36,510 nucleotides of DNA from Kerstersia sp052103615 (GTDB lineage Bacteria; Pseudomonadota; Gammaproteobacteria; Burkholderiales; Burkholderiaceae_B): contig NZ_JBQEKA010000027.1 in the NCBI RefSeq assembly GCF_052103615.1, forward strand, positions 1 to 36,510, read 5' to 3'. Positions within the stretch are counted from its first letter, which is position 1. The number at the start of each line of letters is the position of its first letter. The notes below the pieces were generated by a model. That model saw only the letters and a program-made list of their open reading frames with translations, was not told the origin of the DNA and ran no database searches. Positions 1 through 7,957 of the stretch are shown here, in pieces. A program made the position numbers and the translations under genes.

Positions 1-1347
1 CACGGCGGTGTAATAACCCATGAATTGCACGCCGATATTGAAGCTCACGATGCGCTCCAGGAACCCGCCGAGCATACCGACGGACAGAATCACGAGCAGA
101 CCCAGCAAACCGCCTTCCCAGATGCCGATAACCAGCACCAGCCCGATGAAGGTTGCAATGACGGCTTCGTGGCTGACCTTGCGCGCCACGAAAGTGGCGG
201 CGCGGTGGGCGTAGTTCATGGCGAAGGGATACGCCACCAGCAGCGCCACGATCACCGCCATCAGCGTGAAGCCAAAGAATTCGGAAATGCTGAGCAGGTT
301 GTGCAGGTTATGGATCTCCCCCGAAGCCGTATCGACGGAAAAGCGTGGCGGCGCATTGAACAAGGGGGCGGCGGGGCCGGCGGCCACCGGGCTGAGCGGC
401 AGGCCGAAGGCGATGAGCGGAATCAAGGCTTCGGCAATATAGGTGGACTCGGAAATCCCGTTACGCGCGGTGATGACGGTTGTGACACGCTCATAAGCAT
501 GTTTGATGCGGCCGCCGATGATTTCCCCCAGCACCACCGCCATGGCGACGGGGCTGAAGACAAAGGTTGCGCTGGAAACCGCTGCGGCGGCGGCCGTGAC
601 ACGGGTCTGGCGGCGGCTCATGATTTTCAGCGGATTGGGGAAATAGCCTTTCCATGCCTTCATGTCGGGCGCCAGCGAGAAGACCCGGAACTTGTCACGC
701 CGCATGTTTTCCCGCGCCTGGGGGGACAGCAGCGTGAAGAGCGAGGCAATGAGCGGTGCCACAGCGATGCCGAGGAAGTAGCTGACCGACAACTTGACCC
801 CGTACTTGAGCGTGAGGTTCTGCAAGGCCACGATCAGCAGGACAAAGGGCACAAGCGCCAGCATGGCGGCCCAGCGTCCCGCAGAGAAGAAAGCGATCAA
901 CAAGGCGGCGCACAGGAAGACCCAGGGCGCGAATTGTTTGATTGCTTCGCCAAACGGCGCCAGAACGACGGCGAAGGCAATGGAAACCGGAACGGCGATC
1001 AAGGCGGACAGCGCCCCCCCGGACAGCATTTTGCGCAGGGCAATGTGCGGGACGCCCAGGCGGCGCAGTTGATTGGCGTCGCCGATCAGCGCGACGGCCG
1101 AGGTGTCGCCCGGAATGCCCAGCAATGCCGTGGGCACGGCGTGAGTCATGTGCTTGGCGACCGCCCCGGCGATGAAAAAGCTCAGAATGGAAGCTGGCGG
1201 CGCGCCCAGCAGTACGACCAGCATGGTCAAGGGTGCCAGGGTGGTGGTTTCATCGGTGCCTGAGACCAGGCCGATGGCGGAAAACAGCACGGCGCCCAGC
1301 AGGCCAAAGGCCAGGGCATTGAGGATTTCGGCAAATAGCGGATCCAT
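1..1347 (-). CDS. TctA-type tripartite tricarboxylate transporter permease, 3' end missing
   Basis: The reading frame opens at ATG 1347 and stays open to the window edge (449 codons; the family is usually about 500 residues). It encodes a very hydrophobic multi-span protein with the TctA hallmark GIPGDTSAVALIGD near residue 75, preceded by a conserved GTDETTTLAPL stretch in the first re-entrant region. TctA proteins are the large inner-membrane subunit of TTT transporters, which import carboxylates using a periplasmic TctC/BUG receptor and a small TctB subunit. No TctC is in the window; it may lie beyond the edge or elsewhere, since BUG receptors are often orphans in Alcaligenaceae. The start is 2 nt after the upstream small membrane gene and has an AGGGAGG-type ribosome site, so it is the last visible gene of the leftward mvaA operon and probably imports the operon's substrate. 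Confidence 0.85.
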   Translation of the reverse strand, partial: MDPLFAEILNALAFGLLGAVLFSAIGLVSGTDETTTLAPLTMLVVLLGAPPASILSFFIAGAVAKHMTHAVPTALLGIPGDTSAVALIGDANQLRRLGVPHIALRKMLSGGALSALIAVPVSIAFAVVLAPFGEAIKQFAPWVFLCAALLIAFFSAGRWAAMLALVPFVLLIVALQNLTLKYGVKLSVSYFLGIAVAPLIASLFTLLSPQARENMRRDKFRVFSLAPDMKAWKGYFPNPLKIMSRRQTRVTAAAAAVSSATFVFSPVAMAVVLGEIIGGRIKHAYERVTTVITARNGISESTYIAEALIPLIAFGLPLSPVAAGPAAPLFNAPPRFSVDTASGEIHNLHNLLSISEFFGFTLMAVIVALLVAYPFAMNYAHRAATFVARKVSHEAVIATFIGLVLVIGIWEGGLLGLLVILSVGMLGGFLERIVSFNIGVQFMGYYTAV

Positions 1348-1349
1348 AT

Positions 1350-1871
1350 TCAGCCTCCCTTGGCCACGGCGGGCGTATCGGGGGACGCCGGGGAATGCCC
1401 GTGCGGCGTCTGTTCGGTATGCGCATGGGCAAACATGTCATACAGCCCCAGCTCGCGCAGTTCGTCCGCCACTTCCGGCGACAGGTCTTCGATGTGCCCG
1501 ATGTGGCCGTATTGTTTGAGCAGATCGGCCAGCACGGCTGCGCGGAATTGCTCGTCCACCAGTTCTTCAACGACCGTGCGTTTGGGTTTGAACAGCAGGG
1601 CGCTGACGACGCCGCCCGCCAGGCAGCCGATGATGCCGCCCAGCATGGAATAGGCATGGACCATATGGTCATCGTCGATGACGAGATGTAAGGCCCAGCG
1701 TGTCAGAACATAGGCGCCCAGACTGATCGCAGCACCGATGGCGATGGCGCTGGCGAGGTGGCGCGCATCAATCGTATCGCCCCAGACTTCAAACAGGTTA
1801 TAGGTTTGTTCTGTGGCCATGCTGCTACGCATCGCGAGCGGCGGGGCTTGGTGAGTTGTGGAATATTGCAC
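1350..1871 (-). CDS. Small membrane protein, possible transporter accessory subunit
   Basis: The frame starts at GTG 1871, chosen because a GGAGA ribosome site lies 7 nt upstream; ATG 1832 and ATG 1820 are weaker alternatives. The 173-residue product has two likely membrane helices (about residues 41-61 and 71-93). A soluble charged tail follows, with DEQFRAAVLADLLKQYGHIG and a His-rich end. I do not recognise the family. It is not a clear TctB, which normally has four helices, but its position directly before the TctA gene (2 nt gap) suggests it is the small partner of that permease. That role is inferred from context only. Confidence 0.7.
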   Translation of the reverse strand: MQYSTTHQAPPLAMRSSMATEQTYNLFEVWGDTIDARHLASAIAIGAAISLGAYVLTRWALHLVIDDDHMVHAYSMLGGIIGCLAGGVVSALLFKPKRTVVEELVDEQFRAAVLADLLKQYGHIGHIEDLSPEVADELRELGLYDMFAHAHTEQTPHGHSPASPDTPAVAKGG

Positions 1872-1949
1872 CTTGTCTTCTCCATCTATTTTTTTTCGGT
1901 ATGAGACATGGACTACAGGGGTTGAGGGTGGCGCCTCCTGGGTGGCGGG

Positions 1950-2378
1950 TTAAGACAACAGCGAATTGGCAGCCCGCCGGACGGTGGCATGCGCGATGGT
2001 GGTGGCGCGGCCATCGGCCCGGCTGACCTGAAGCGAAAACATGACCCGGTCGCCTTCCACCTGGGCGACGCTGCCGCTGCAGCTCAGCGGCTCATCGAGA
2101 TAGGCCGCCAGGCGGTTCTGGTAATCGAAGGCAATCAGCTCGTCGTCCTCGCCCATGACGTCGTAGATGAGCTGCGTCAGCCAATCCCCCTGCAAGGGGC
2201 CGTCAACCACCAGGGCCGGATGCTGCTCGGTATCTCGCGCGTAGGGGGCGTCGTAGTGAATGCGGTGGGCATTCCAGATGGCGGCGTTGTAAAGAAAGAG
2301 CTGAACGGTGCCGACGCGGTAATCGCGGCCAGGCAGGGATTGCCCCGCGGCGGCGGTAGCCAGAGAAAAAGTGCTCAT
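1950..2378 (-). CDS. MaoC-like (hot-dog) acyl-CoA hydratase, C-terminal-type subunit
   Basis: The 142-residue product has the hydratase core NAHRIHYDAPYA (residues 36-47) followed by a VVDGPLQGDWLT segment. This is the C-terminal half signature of HTD2/mesaconyl-C4-CoA hydratase-type proteins; His and Asp in this motif are the expected catalytic pair. Its ATG overlaps the stop of the upstream hot-dog gene (ATGA at 2378-2375), so the two halves are translationally coupled and probably form a heteromeric double hot-dog enzyme. In this operon the likely reaction is reversible hydration of a branched unsaturated acyl-CoA such as 3-methylglutaconyl-CoA to HMG-CoA. That substrate is inference; mesaconyl- or itaconyl-type substrates are alternatives. 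Confidence 0.82.
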   Translation of the reverse strand: MSTFSLATAAAGQSLPGRDYRVGTVQLFLYNAAIWNAHRIHYDAPYARDTEQHPALVVDGPLQGDWLTQLIYDVMGEDDELIAFDYQNRLAAYLDEPLSCSGSVAQVEGDRVMFSLQVSRADGRATTIAHATVRRAANSLLS

Positions 2379-2830
2379 CGTGCGATCCTCGTGAGTTTTT
2401 CAATCACCACAGGCGAGCCGTCTTCGCGTTCGAAGCGGTTCTCCAGCACCAGGAAAATCAGCGGGCCGCTGGCGCCGGACTTTTCATGGATATCCAGAAT
2501 GCGTTGTTTGACGGTCAGGGTTTCGCCCCCGCGGATGCGGCCCAGGACCTCGAACTCGCTGCCGCCCGCCATGATGCGTTTGAGCGGCAGTACCGGAATT
2601 AGCGGGTTATCCGGGTGATGGCCGTCAGGCCGTAACTGATCCAGCGGCGTGAGCGGAATCATGGCGCTGAACAGAAACAGCAGCGGCGCTTCGTCCCCGG
2701 ACAGAAAGCGGGGGTTGCGCTGGCCGGTGGCGATGGCGTACTTGCGGATGTCGTTGCGGCTGACTTCAAAACGGAAGGGCGGCAGGCTGGCGCCGATGTG
2801 GCGGGTAATGTCAGGGCTGAGCAATCCCAT
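2375..2830 (-). CDS. MaoC-like (FAS1-type dehydratase) N-terminal-type subunit
   Basis: ATG 2830 (MGLLSPD) is chosen because a GGAGA site lies just upstream and longer starts would run back into the CoA-transferase gene. The 151-residue product matches the N-terminal, non-catalytic hot-dog half (FAS1_DH/MaoC_dehydrat_N type). It has IGASLPPFRFEVSRNDIRKY near the start, ATGQRNPRF in place of the usual A-x-GD-x-NP motif, and a conserved PLLFLFSAMIP segment. In related enzymes this half shapes the CoA-ester tunnel and the partner half supplies catalysis. It starts 22 nt after the CoA-transferase and overlaps the next gene by 4 nt. Confidence 0.8.
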   Translation of the reverse strand: MGLLSPDITRHIGASLPPFRFEVSRNDIRKYAIATGQRNPRFLSGDEAPLLFLFSAMIPLTPLDQLRPDGHHPDNPLIPVLPLKRIMAGGSEFEVLGRIRGGETLTVKQRILDIHEKSGASGPLIFLVLENRFEREDGSPVVIEKLTRIAR

Positions 2831-2852
2831 GGCGGTTCTCCGGGTAGCGGGG

Positions 2853-4088
2853 TTAGAGCACGCCTTGCTGGCGCAGGCCGTCATAGCGTTCGGGCGTCAG
2901 GCCCAGCCAGTCCAGGTAGATGGCTTGATTGTCCTGGGCGATGGCGGGCGCGCTGGCGCCGTGTTCACGCGTGCCGCCGGACAGCTTGACGGGGTTGCCG
3001 AAGACCGAGAAGGTGGCATTGCGGTAGTTCACCGGCACCAGCATGTCGCGTTCGCGCAAGTGCGGGTCGGCGACGACTTCGTCTATGCCTTTGATCGGGG
3101 TGAGCGGGAAACGGTCGCCCGTCATGGCTTCCAGTTCGGCCTTGGTATGGCGGCCGCACCAGCGCCGGACGGCCGGGTCAACCTTGCGCTCGTAAATATC
3201 CTGCTGGAAGCGTTGCGCCATGGTGGCCACTTCCGGGTCGTGTTCCAGTTCGCTGTCGCCGAAGGTGCGGCAGGCTTCCTGCCAGAATTTGTCGGTATAG
3301 GCGCCGAAGAAGACATAGCCATCCTTGCAGCGGTAGCGTCCGTAAGGTTTCACAAACGGATGGCCATTGCCCGCGGGCAGCGTGACTTTGCCGGTTTCGG
3401 TATAGGTGACGACGGCATTTTCCGTCAGCGCGACGATGGAATCCTGCTGTGAAACATCCACCATCTGGCCTTGGCCGCTTTGTTCGGCCTGGCGCAGCGC
3501 CGCCAGGATACCGATGGCGGCGAACATACCGGCGGAAAGATCACCCAGCACCGTGCCGACACGCATGGGTTCTTCTTCCAGGCCATTCATCGACCACAGG
3601 CCGCCTGCGGCTTGCGCCGTGCTGTCGTAGGCCGGCCGGCGGCTATTGGGGCCGGTATGGCCGAAGCCGCTGATGGCGGCATAGACGATGGCAGGGTTGC
3701 GCGCTTTCAGCACGTCATAGCCCAGGCCCAGGCGTTCCATGGTGCCGGGCCGGAAATTTTCGATCACGACATGGGCCTGGGCCACCATGTCGAGAAACAG
3801 CGCTTTGCCTTCGGGATGCTTGAGATCCAGACTGATGGCGAGCTTATTGCGGTTGTATTGCGCGAAAAAGCCGCTGGCAGCGGTGCCGCTGTCTTCGCGG
3901 AAAGGCGGAAATTCCCGCGTGAGATCCGGGTCCTTGGGGTGTTCGATCTTGATGGCGGTCGCGCCCAGATCAGCCAGGATCATGGCGCAATAAGGGCCAG
4001 CCACGACGCGGGTCAGGTCGAGAATAATGACGCCGCCCAGGGCGCCTTGCTGCGCATCGCTGGAAAGAAAGGGAAGCGGGGTCTGCAT
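2853..4088 (-). CDS. CaiB/BaiF family (class III) CoA-transferase
   Basis: The 411-residue protein has the class III fold throughout: VIILDLTRVVAGPYCAMILA at residues 20-39, ADLGATAIKIEHP, ENFRPGTMERLGLGYD at 110-125, ISGFGHTGP at 139-147, and VGTVLGDLSAGMFAA. In the last segment Asp183 is the expected nucleophile that forms the aspartyl-CoA anhydride. These enzymes move CoA between carboxylates, often from succinyl-CoA. Next to HMG-CoA lyase the likely acceptor is 3-hydroxy-3-methylglutarate or 3-methylglutaconate; the human homologue SUGCT is known to use glutarate and HMG. It begins 100 nt after mvaB, a larger gap than elsewhere in this operon, and that gap carries a palindrome and possibly a second promoter. 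A GGAGA site lies 7 nt before the ATG. Confidence 0.9.
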   Translation of the reverse strand: MQTPLPFLSSDAQQGALGGVIILDLTRVVAGPYCAMILADLGATAIKIEHPKDPDLTREFPPFREDSGTAASGFFAQYNRNKLAISLDLKHPEGKALFLDMVAQAHVVIENFRPGTMERLGLGYDVLKARNPAIVYAAISGFGHTGPNSRRPAYDSTAQAAGGLWSMNGLEEEPMRVGTVLGDLSAGMFAAIGILAALRQAEQSGQGQMVDVSQQDSIVALTENAVVTYTETGKVTLPAGNGHPFVKPYGRYRCKDGYVFFGAYTDKFWQEACRTFGDSELEHDPEVATMAQRFQQDIYERKVDPAVRRWCGRHTKAELEAMTGDRFPLTPIKGIDEVVADPHLRERDMLVPVNYRNATFSVFGNPVKLSGGTREHGASAPAIAQDNQAIYLDWLGLTPERYDGLRQQGVL

Positions 4089-4151
4089 GGTCTATGTCTC
4101 CAATTTTGGTGTCGGCCAGGTTCTGGCGGGCACTATTGTCCTGTTAAATGC

Positions 4152-4165
4152 ACCGACCTGTCGGT
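4152..4165. promoter_or_regulatory. 14-bp perfect palindrome, possible operator
   Basis: The sequence ACCGACCTGTCGGT has two perfect 6-bp arms around a 2-bp centre, in the 100-bp gap upstream of the CoA-transferase gene. The size and ACCGAC/GTCGGT form resemble TetR-family operators. No TetR gene is in the window, so the cognate regulator is unknown and chance cannot be excluded. Confidence 0.35.
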
Positions 4166-4188
4166 ATTGCGTGAGACGGGCCGGTATT

Positions 4189-5100
4189 TCAGGCCTGCGC
4201 GGCACGCGCCGCCAGCCTGGCGCGGGCGACACGGCTGGCGGTTTGGCGTTCCAGCACGGTATCTATCCAGGCCCCGGCATCGACCAGGCGCTCCAGGTTG
4301 ATGCCGGTCGGCAGGCCCAGTCCTTCAAGCAGGTACACCAGGTCTTCGGTGGCGAGATTGCCGCTGGCGCCCGGCGAGTACGGGCAGCCGCCCAGGCCTG
4401 AGACCGAGGCATCGAAAACTGTGATGCCAGCCTCCAGCGCGGCCAGCACATTGGCCACGGCCATGCCGTAGGTGTCGTGAAAATGGCCCGCCAGCATGTC
4501 TGCCGGCACCTGAGCCGAGCAGGCCGCCAGCATTTCGCGGATTTGCCGCGGGGTACCGGCACCGGTCGTATCGCCCAGGCTGATTTCGTGGCAGCCCAGC
4601 TGCTGCAATTTCCGGCAAAGGTCTGCGACCTGGGCCGGGGCCACTGCGCCTTCATAGGGGCAGTCCACCACGCAGGACACATAACCGCGCAGCCGGACGC
4701 CATGCGCCTGGGCGAGCGCGGCAACGGGTTCGAAACGCGTCAGGCTTTCATCTATGGAGCAATTGGTGTTGCGCCGTGAAAAGCTTTCCGACGCGGCGGC
4801 GAATACGGCAACTTCCTGGCAGCCGCAGGCCAGGGCACTGCGCATGCCCTGTTCATTGGGCACTAGGGCGCTGTAACGCACGCCGGGCAGTTCGGGCAGC
4901 AGCCACAGCACCTCATCGCTGCCAGCCATCTGCGGCACCCAGCGCGGCGAAACGAAGGCACCGGCTTCGATGTGGCGCAGGCCTGCCTGCGCCAATCTTT
5001 GCACCAGCTGCGCGCGGGTCGCGGGCGGCAGCGTGCGGGCTTCATTCTGCAGGCCGTCGCGGGGGCCGACTTCGACGATGCGTACCGGGGCCATGGTCAT
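4189..5100 (-). CDS. mvaB: Hydroxymethylglutaryl-CoA lyase
   Basis: This enzyme cleaves HMG-CoA to acetyl-CoA and acetoacetate. The 303-residue TIM barrel shows VGPRDGLQNE at residues 11-20 (Arg14 and Asp15, substrate and metal), LGDTTGAGTP at 175-184, HFHDTYGMA at 206-214 (metal-binding His206 and His208), and GLGGCPYSPGASGNLATED from 235 with active-site Cys239. The length is close to the 301-residue P. mevalonii enzyme, as I recall it. Its start overlaps the mvaA stop (ATGA at 5100-5097), the classic mvaAB arrangement for mevalonate catabolism. It ends 100 nt before the CoA-transferase start. Confidence 0.95.
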   Translation of the reverse strand: MTMAPVRIVEVGPRDGLQNEARTLPPATRAQLVQRLAQAGLRHIEAGAFVSPRWVPQMAGSDEVLWLLPELPGVRYSALVPNEQGMRSALACGCQEVAVFAAASESFSRRNTNCSIDESLTRFEPVAALAQAHGVRLRGYVSCVVDCPYEGAVAPAQVADLCRKLQQLGCHEISLGDTTGAGTPRQIREMLAACSAQVPADMLAGHFHDTYGMAVANVLAALEAGITVFDASVSGLGGCPYSPGASGNLATEDLVYLLEGLGLPTGINLERLVDAGAWIDTVLERQTASRVARARLAARAAQA

Positions 5101-6383
5101 TTTCCGCGCAGTTCGGCGAGCAAGGCGCTGGCGCGGTCCGCCCGCACATCCTTGGCTTGCACCATGGCATTGACCACCTGGCTGATTTCGTCGCCCGTCG
5201 CACCCGCCAGCATGGCGATATTGCGGGCGTGCAGGGCCATATGGCCGCGCTGTATGCCTTCGGTAGCCAGCGCACGCAAGGCGCCGAGGTTCTGGGCCAG
5301 CCCCACGGCCACCGCGATTTCCGCGAGTTCCTGGGCGCTGGTGACGCCGAGTATGCGCAGCGATAGCTGGGCCAGGGGGTGCGTCTTGGTGGCGCCGCCC
5401 ACCAGGCCTAGCGCCATGGGCATTTCAATCGTGCCGACCAGATGCCCCTGATTGTCTTTTTCCCAGGTGGTGAGCGAACCGTAATGGCCCTGGCGCGCCG
5501 CATAGGCATGGGCGCCAGCTTCGATGGCGCGCCAATCGTTGCCGGTGGCGACGACTAGCGGGTCGATGCCGTTCATGATGCCCTTGTTGTGGGTCGCGGC
5601 GCGATAGGGGTCGATGGCGGCAAAGGTATAGGCTTCGATAATGCCGTCTATCACCTCTGTGCCGCGGTAGTGTTCGTTCTCGAAGACCTCAGGCGCGAAA
5701 CGGGCCTGGGCGCGGGCCAGGCGCAGGTCAGCCAGATTGGACAGAATGCGCAAGCGGACCTTGCCGCCAGTGGTTTTTTCCACCAGCGGGGCGACGGCTT
5801 CCGCCATGGTATTGACGGTATTGGCGCCCATGGCATCGCGCACATCGACAATCAGGTGCAGGACGACCATCGGGCCGACCGGGCTGCTTTCGAAGGTATG
5901 GATTTCGATATCCCGGCAGCCGCCGCCCAGTTTTTGCAGCAGCGCATCACGGCTGTTGGCCAGCGCGAGGATGTCATCCCGCACGCGCAGCAGCGAATGG
6001 CGCGCGCCATGGGGGTCGCGCACCCCGGTGACCTGGATCTGCGCGCGCATCAGGGGCGCGCTGCTGGACGTCATGAAGCCACCGGCAGGCCGGGCGAGCT
6101 TTGCCATATACGAGGCGGCGGCGACGATGGACGGTTCTTCGACCACCAGGGGCACCAGCACATCGCGCCCATTGATCTGGAAGTTGGAGGCAATGGCGTA
6201 GGGCAGCTCAAACTTCCCCAGCACGTTTTCGATCATGCCATCGGCAATGTCCATGGGCAGCGCACCGGTCTCGGTCAGCAGCGCGGCTTCCTGGGGGGCG
6301 AGGCCCACCAGATTGGCAATATGTTCGACACGGGCAGCGGGGCTCAGGTCGCGGAAGTGTTTCAGGCGTGAGTCGAGGGGCAT
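5097..6383 (-). CDS. mvaA: Degradative (class II) hydroxymethylglutaryl-CoA reductase
   Basis: This enzyme oxidises mevalonate to HMG-CoA in the catabolic direction. The 428-residue length equals that of P. mevalonii HMG-CoA reductase as I recall it. The catalytic residues fall at the same numbers: Glu83 (EEPSIVAAAS), Lys267 (THNKGIMNGID), Asp283 (ATGNDWRA) and His381 (QRGHMALHA). Asp146, reported to favour NAD over NADP in that enzyme, is also present, so NAD use is likely. DAMGANTVNTM (183-193) is the class II nucleotide-binding motif. An AAGGAAG ribosome site precedes ATG 6383. It is first in the leftward operon and is divergent from the MocR gene across 107 bp. Confidence 0.96.
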   Translation of the reverse strand: MPLDSRLKHFRDLSPAARVEHIANLVGLAPQEAALLTETGALPMDIADGMIENVLGKFELPYAIASNFQINGRDVLVPLVVEEPSIVAAASYMAKLARPAGGFMTSSSAPLMRAQIQVTGVRDPHGARHSLLRVRDDILALANSRDALLQKLGGGCRDIEIHTFESSPVGPMVVLHLIVDVRDAMGANTVNTMAEAVAPLVEKTTGGKVRLRILSNLADLRLARAQARFAPEVFENEHYRGTEVIDGIIEAYTFAAIDPYRAATHNKGIMNGIDPLVVATGNDWRAIEAGAHAYAARQGHYGSLTTWEKDNQGHLVGTIEMPMALGLVGGATKTHPLAQLSLRILGVTSAQELAEIAVAVGLAQNLGALRALATEGIQRGHMALHARNIAMLAGATGDEISQVVNAMVQAKDVRADRASALLAELRGK

Positions 6384-6490
6384 TTATCTCTTCCTTGTTG
6401 ATTGTGGAATTCATACTACCTGCCACTGTCACCATAAAAAAGGTACAGTTGGAGCCAGACAGTCCACTTCCAGACCCTTGGTAAACCCCC
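6384..6490. promoter_or_regulatory. Divergent mvaA / mocR control region with imperfect inverted repeat
   Basis: This 107-bp gap separates two divergent starts and must hold both promoters. An imperfect inverted repeat, ACTGTCACC (6425-6433) and GGTACAGT (6442-6449), flanks an A-rich centre; the arms match except for one extra base. A CCAGAC element occurs twice, at 6455-6460 and 6470-6475. Either could bind the MocR protein. I see no convincing consensus -35/-10 pair. Confidence 0.5.
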
Positions 6491-7885
6491 ATGGCAAAAC
6501 CGACACTGACCGAGAAAATCGCGGCGGAAATCACCCGCCAGATCCATGAAGGCCTGCTGAAAGCGGGGGATAGGCTGCCTTCGCTGCGGCAGTCGATGAA
6601 GCTGCACGGGCTCTCAAAAAATACGGTCGTGACGGCCTATGAAATGCTGGCCTCGCAAGGCCTGGTAGAGGCCAGGCATGGCAAAGGTTTCTTTGTGTGC
6701 GAAGTCGTGCCCAGCGCCGGGGATGACAATGACCTGCAACCTTATGACCGGGCGCTGGACACAATCTGGATGATGCGCCAGCAGTTCGTGCGCGACCCCG
6801 GGCATTCCCATCTGGGGGAAGGCTTCCCCCCGGTCGCCTGGCTGTCCGGCCTGAGGCTGGACCGCTACCACCGGCAGGTGATCCGCGATGCCGGGCTGAC
6901 GCTGTACCGGTATGGCTCGCGTCTGGGCAATATGGGCTTGCGCCAACGCCTGGCCCGCCGCCTGGCCGATCACAGCATCCAGTGCACGCCGCGCCAGCTG
7001 CTCACCACGTTTGGCGCCAATCATGCGCTGGACATCATCATCCGCCGGTATCTCAAGCCGGGCGATCCGGTTCTGGTCGATGACCCTGGCTATTACCCGC
7101 TGTTTGGCAAGCTGCTGATGCATGGCGCCCGCATGCTGGGGGTGCCGCGCCAGCCCGACGGCCCGGATCTGGGCGTGCTGGAGCATCTGGCCCGGCTGCA
7201 TCGCCCCAGGGTGTTCTTTGTGCAAACCACGGCGCACAATCCGACGGGATCGGATATTTCCCGGGCGCGGGCGGAGCAGATTTTGCGCATTGCAGCCAAG
7301 TATGGTGTCCTGGTTGTGGAAAACGACGCCATGGCGGATTACAAACCGGCCTCGGCCGTGCGCCTGTCCGCCCTGGATCAGCTGCGCAATACGCTGTATG
7401 TCGGCACCTTCTCGAAATCGGTGTCCGCGGCCTTGCGCGTGGGCTATCTGGCGGGCAGCCAGGAGCGCATTGAAGAGCTGGCAGACATCAAAATGCTGGT
7501 GCACACCACGGGTTCGGAGTATGCGGAACGGGTGCTGGATGCCTTGCTGACCAGCGGTGAATTTCCGCGTCAGGCGCAGCGCCTGCAGACGCGTCTGCGG
7601 CAAGCGACCCGGCGCGGCCTGGAAACGCTGGACCGCCTGGGGGCGGAGGTGTTTTGCAGGCCGGAGCAAAGTCTGTATCTGTGGGCGCGCTTTCCCATGC
7701 TGGACGACGCCAATCAGCTGACGGCGCATTGCCTGAAACAAGGCGTGGTGCTGGCGCCGGGGCCGATTTTCTTTGTTGACCGCTCTGTGCCGCAGCCTTG
7801 GACGCGGCTTAATGTCGGCTATCTGGACGACCCGGCTTTCGCCGCCAGCATCCGTCATGCCGTGCAGGCGGCCCGGCTGGGGTAA
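6491..7885 (+). CDS. MocR-type transcriptional regulator (GntR wHTH plus aminotransferase fold)
   Basis: The 464-residue protein has an N-terminal GntR winged helix (residues 7-72; AGDRLPSLRQ, LSKNTVVTAYEML). This is joined to a fold-type I aminotransferase domain with DDPGYYPLF (197-205), HNPTG (249-253) and GTFSKSVSAALRVGYLAG. Lys309 is the expected PLP Schiff-base lysine. MocR proteins use PLP adducts to switch transcription, typically of an adjacent divergent gene. Here the neighbour is the mvaA operon, which is therefore the likely target. Note that the operon's substrates are not obviously amines, so the effector is unclear. Confidence 0.93.
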   Translation: MAKPTLTEKIAAEITRQIHEGLLKAGDRLPSLRQSMKLHGLSKNTVVTAYEMLASQGLVEARHGKGFFVCEVVPSAGDDNDLQPYDRALDTIWMMRQQFVRDPGHSHLGEGFPPVAWLSGLRLDRYHRQVIRDAGLTLYRYGSRLGNMGLRQRLARRLADHSIQCTPRQLLTTFGANHALDIIIRRYLKPGDPVLVDDPGYYPLFGKLLMHGARMLGVPRQPDGPDLGVLEHLARLHRPRVFFVQTTAHNPTGSDISRARAEQILRIAAKYGVLVVENDAMADYKPASAVRLSALDQLRNTLYVGTFSKSVSAALRVGYLAGSQERIEELADIKMLVHTTGSEYAERVLDALLTSGEFPRQAQRLQTRLRQATRRGLETLDRLGAEVFCRPEQSLYLWARFPMLDDANQLTAHCLKQGVVLAPGPIFFVDRSVPQPWTRLNVGYLDDPAFAASIRHAVQAARLG

Positions 7886-7957
7886 GCTGGCGCTGTCGTG
7901 TCGTGCCTCCCGGCGCGGCACCGGGTTCAATAGAATAGGTGTTTTGGGAGAAACAAC

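Noticed and set aside
1350..1871. TctB subunit
   Set aside because: Only two membrane helices and a charged soluble tail; TctB normally has four helices. Left as an unknown accessory protein.
4189..5100. Citramalyl-CoA lyase of an itaconate pathway
   Set aside because: That enzyme is of the CitE/HpcH fold; this protein has the HMG-CoA lyase GLGGCPY signature and metal-binding HFH.
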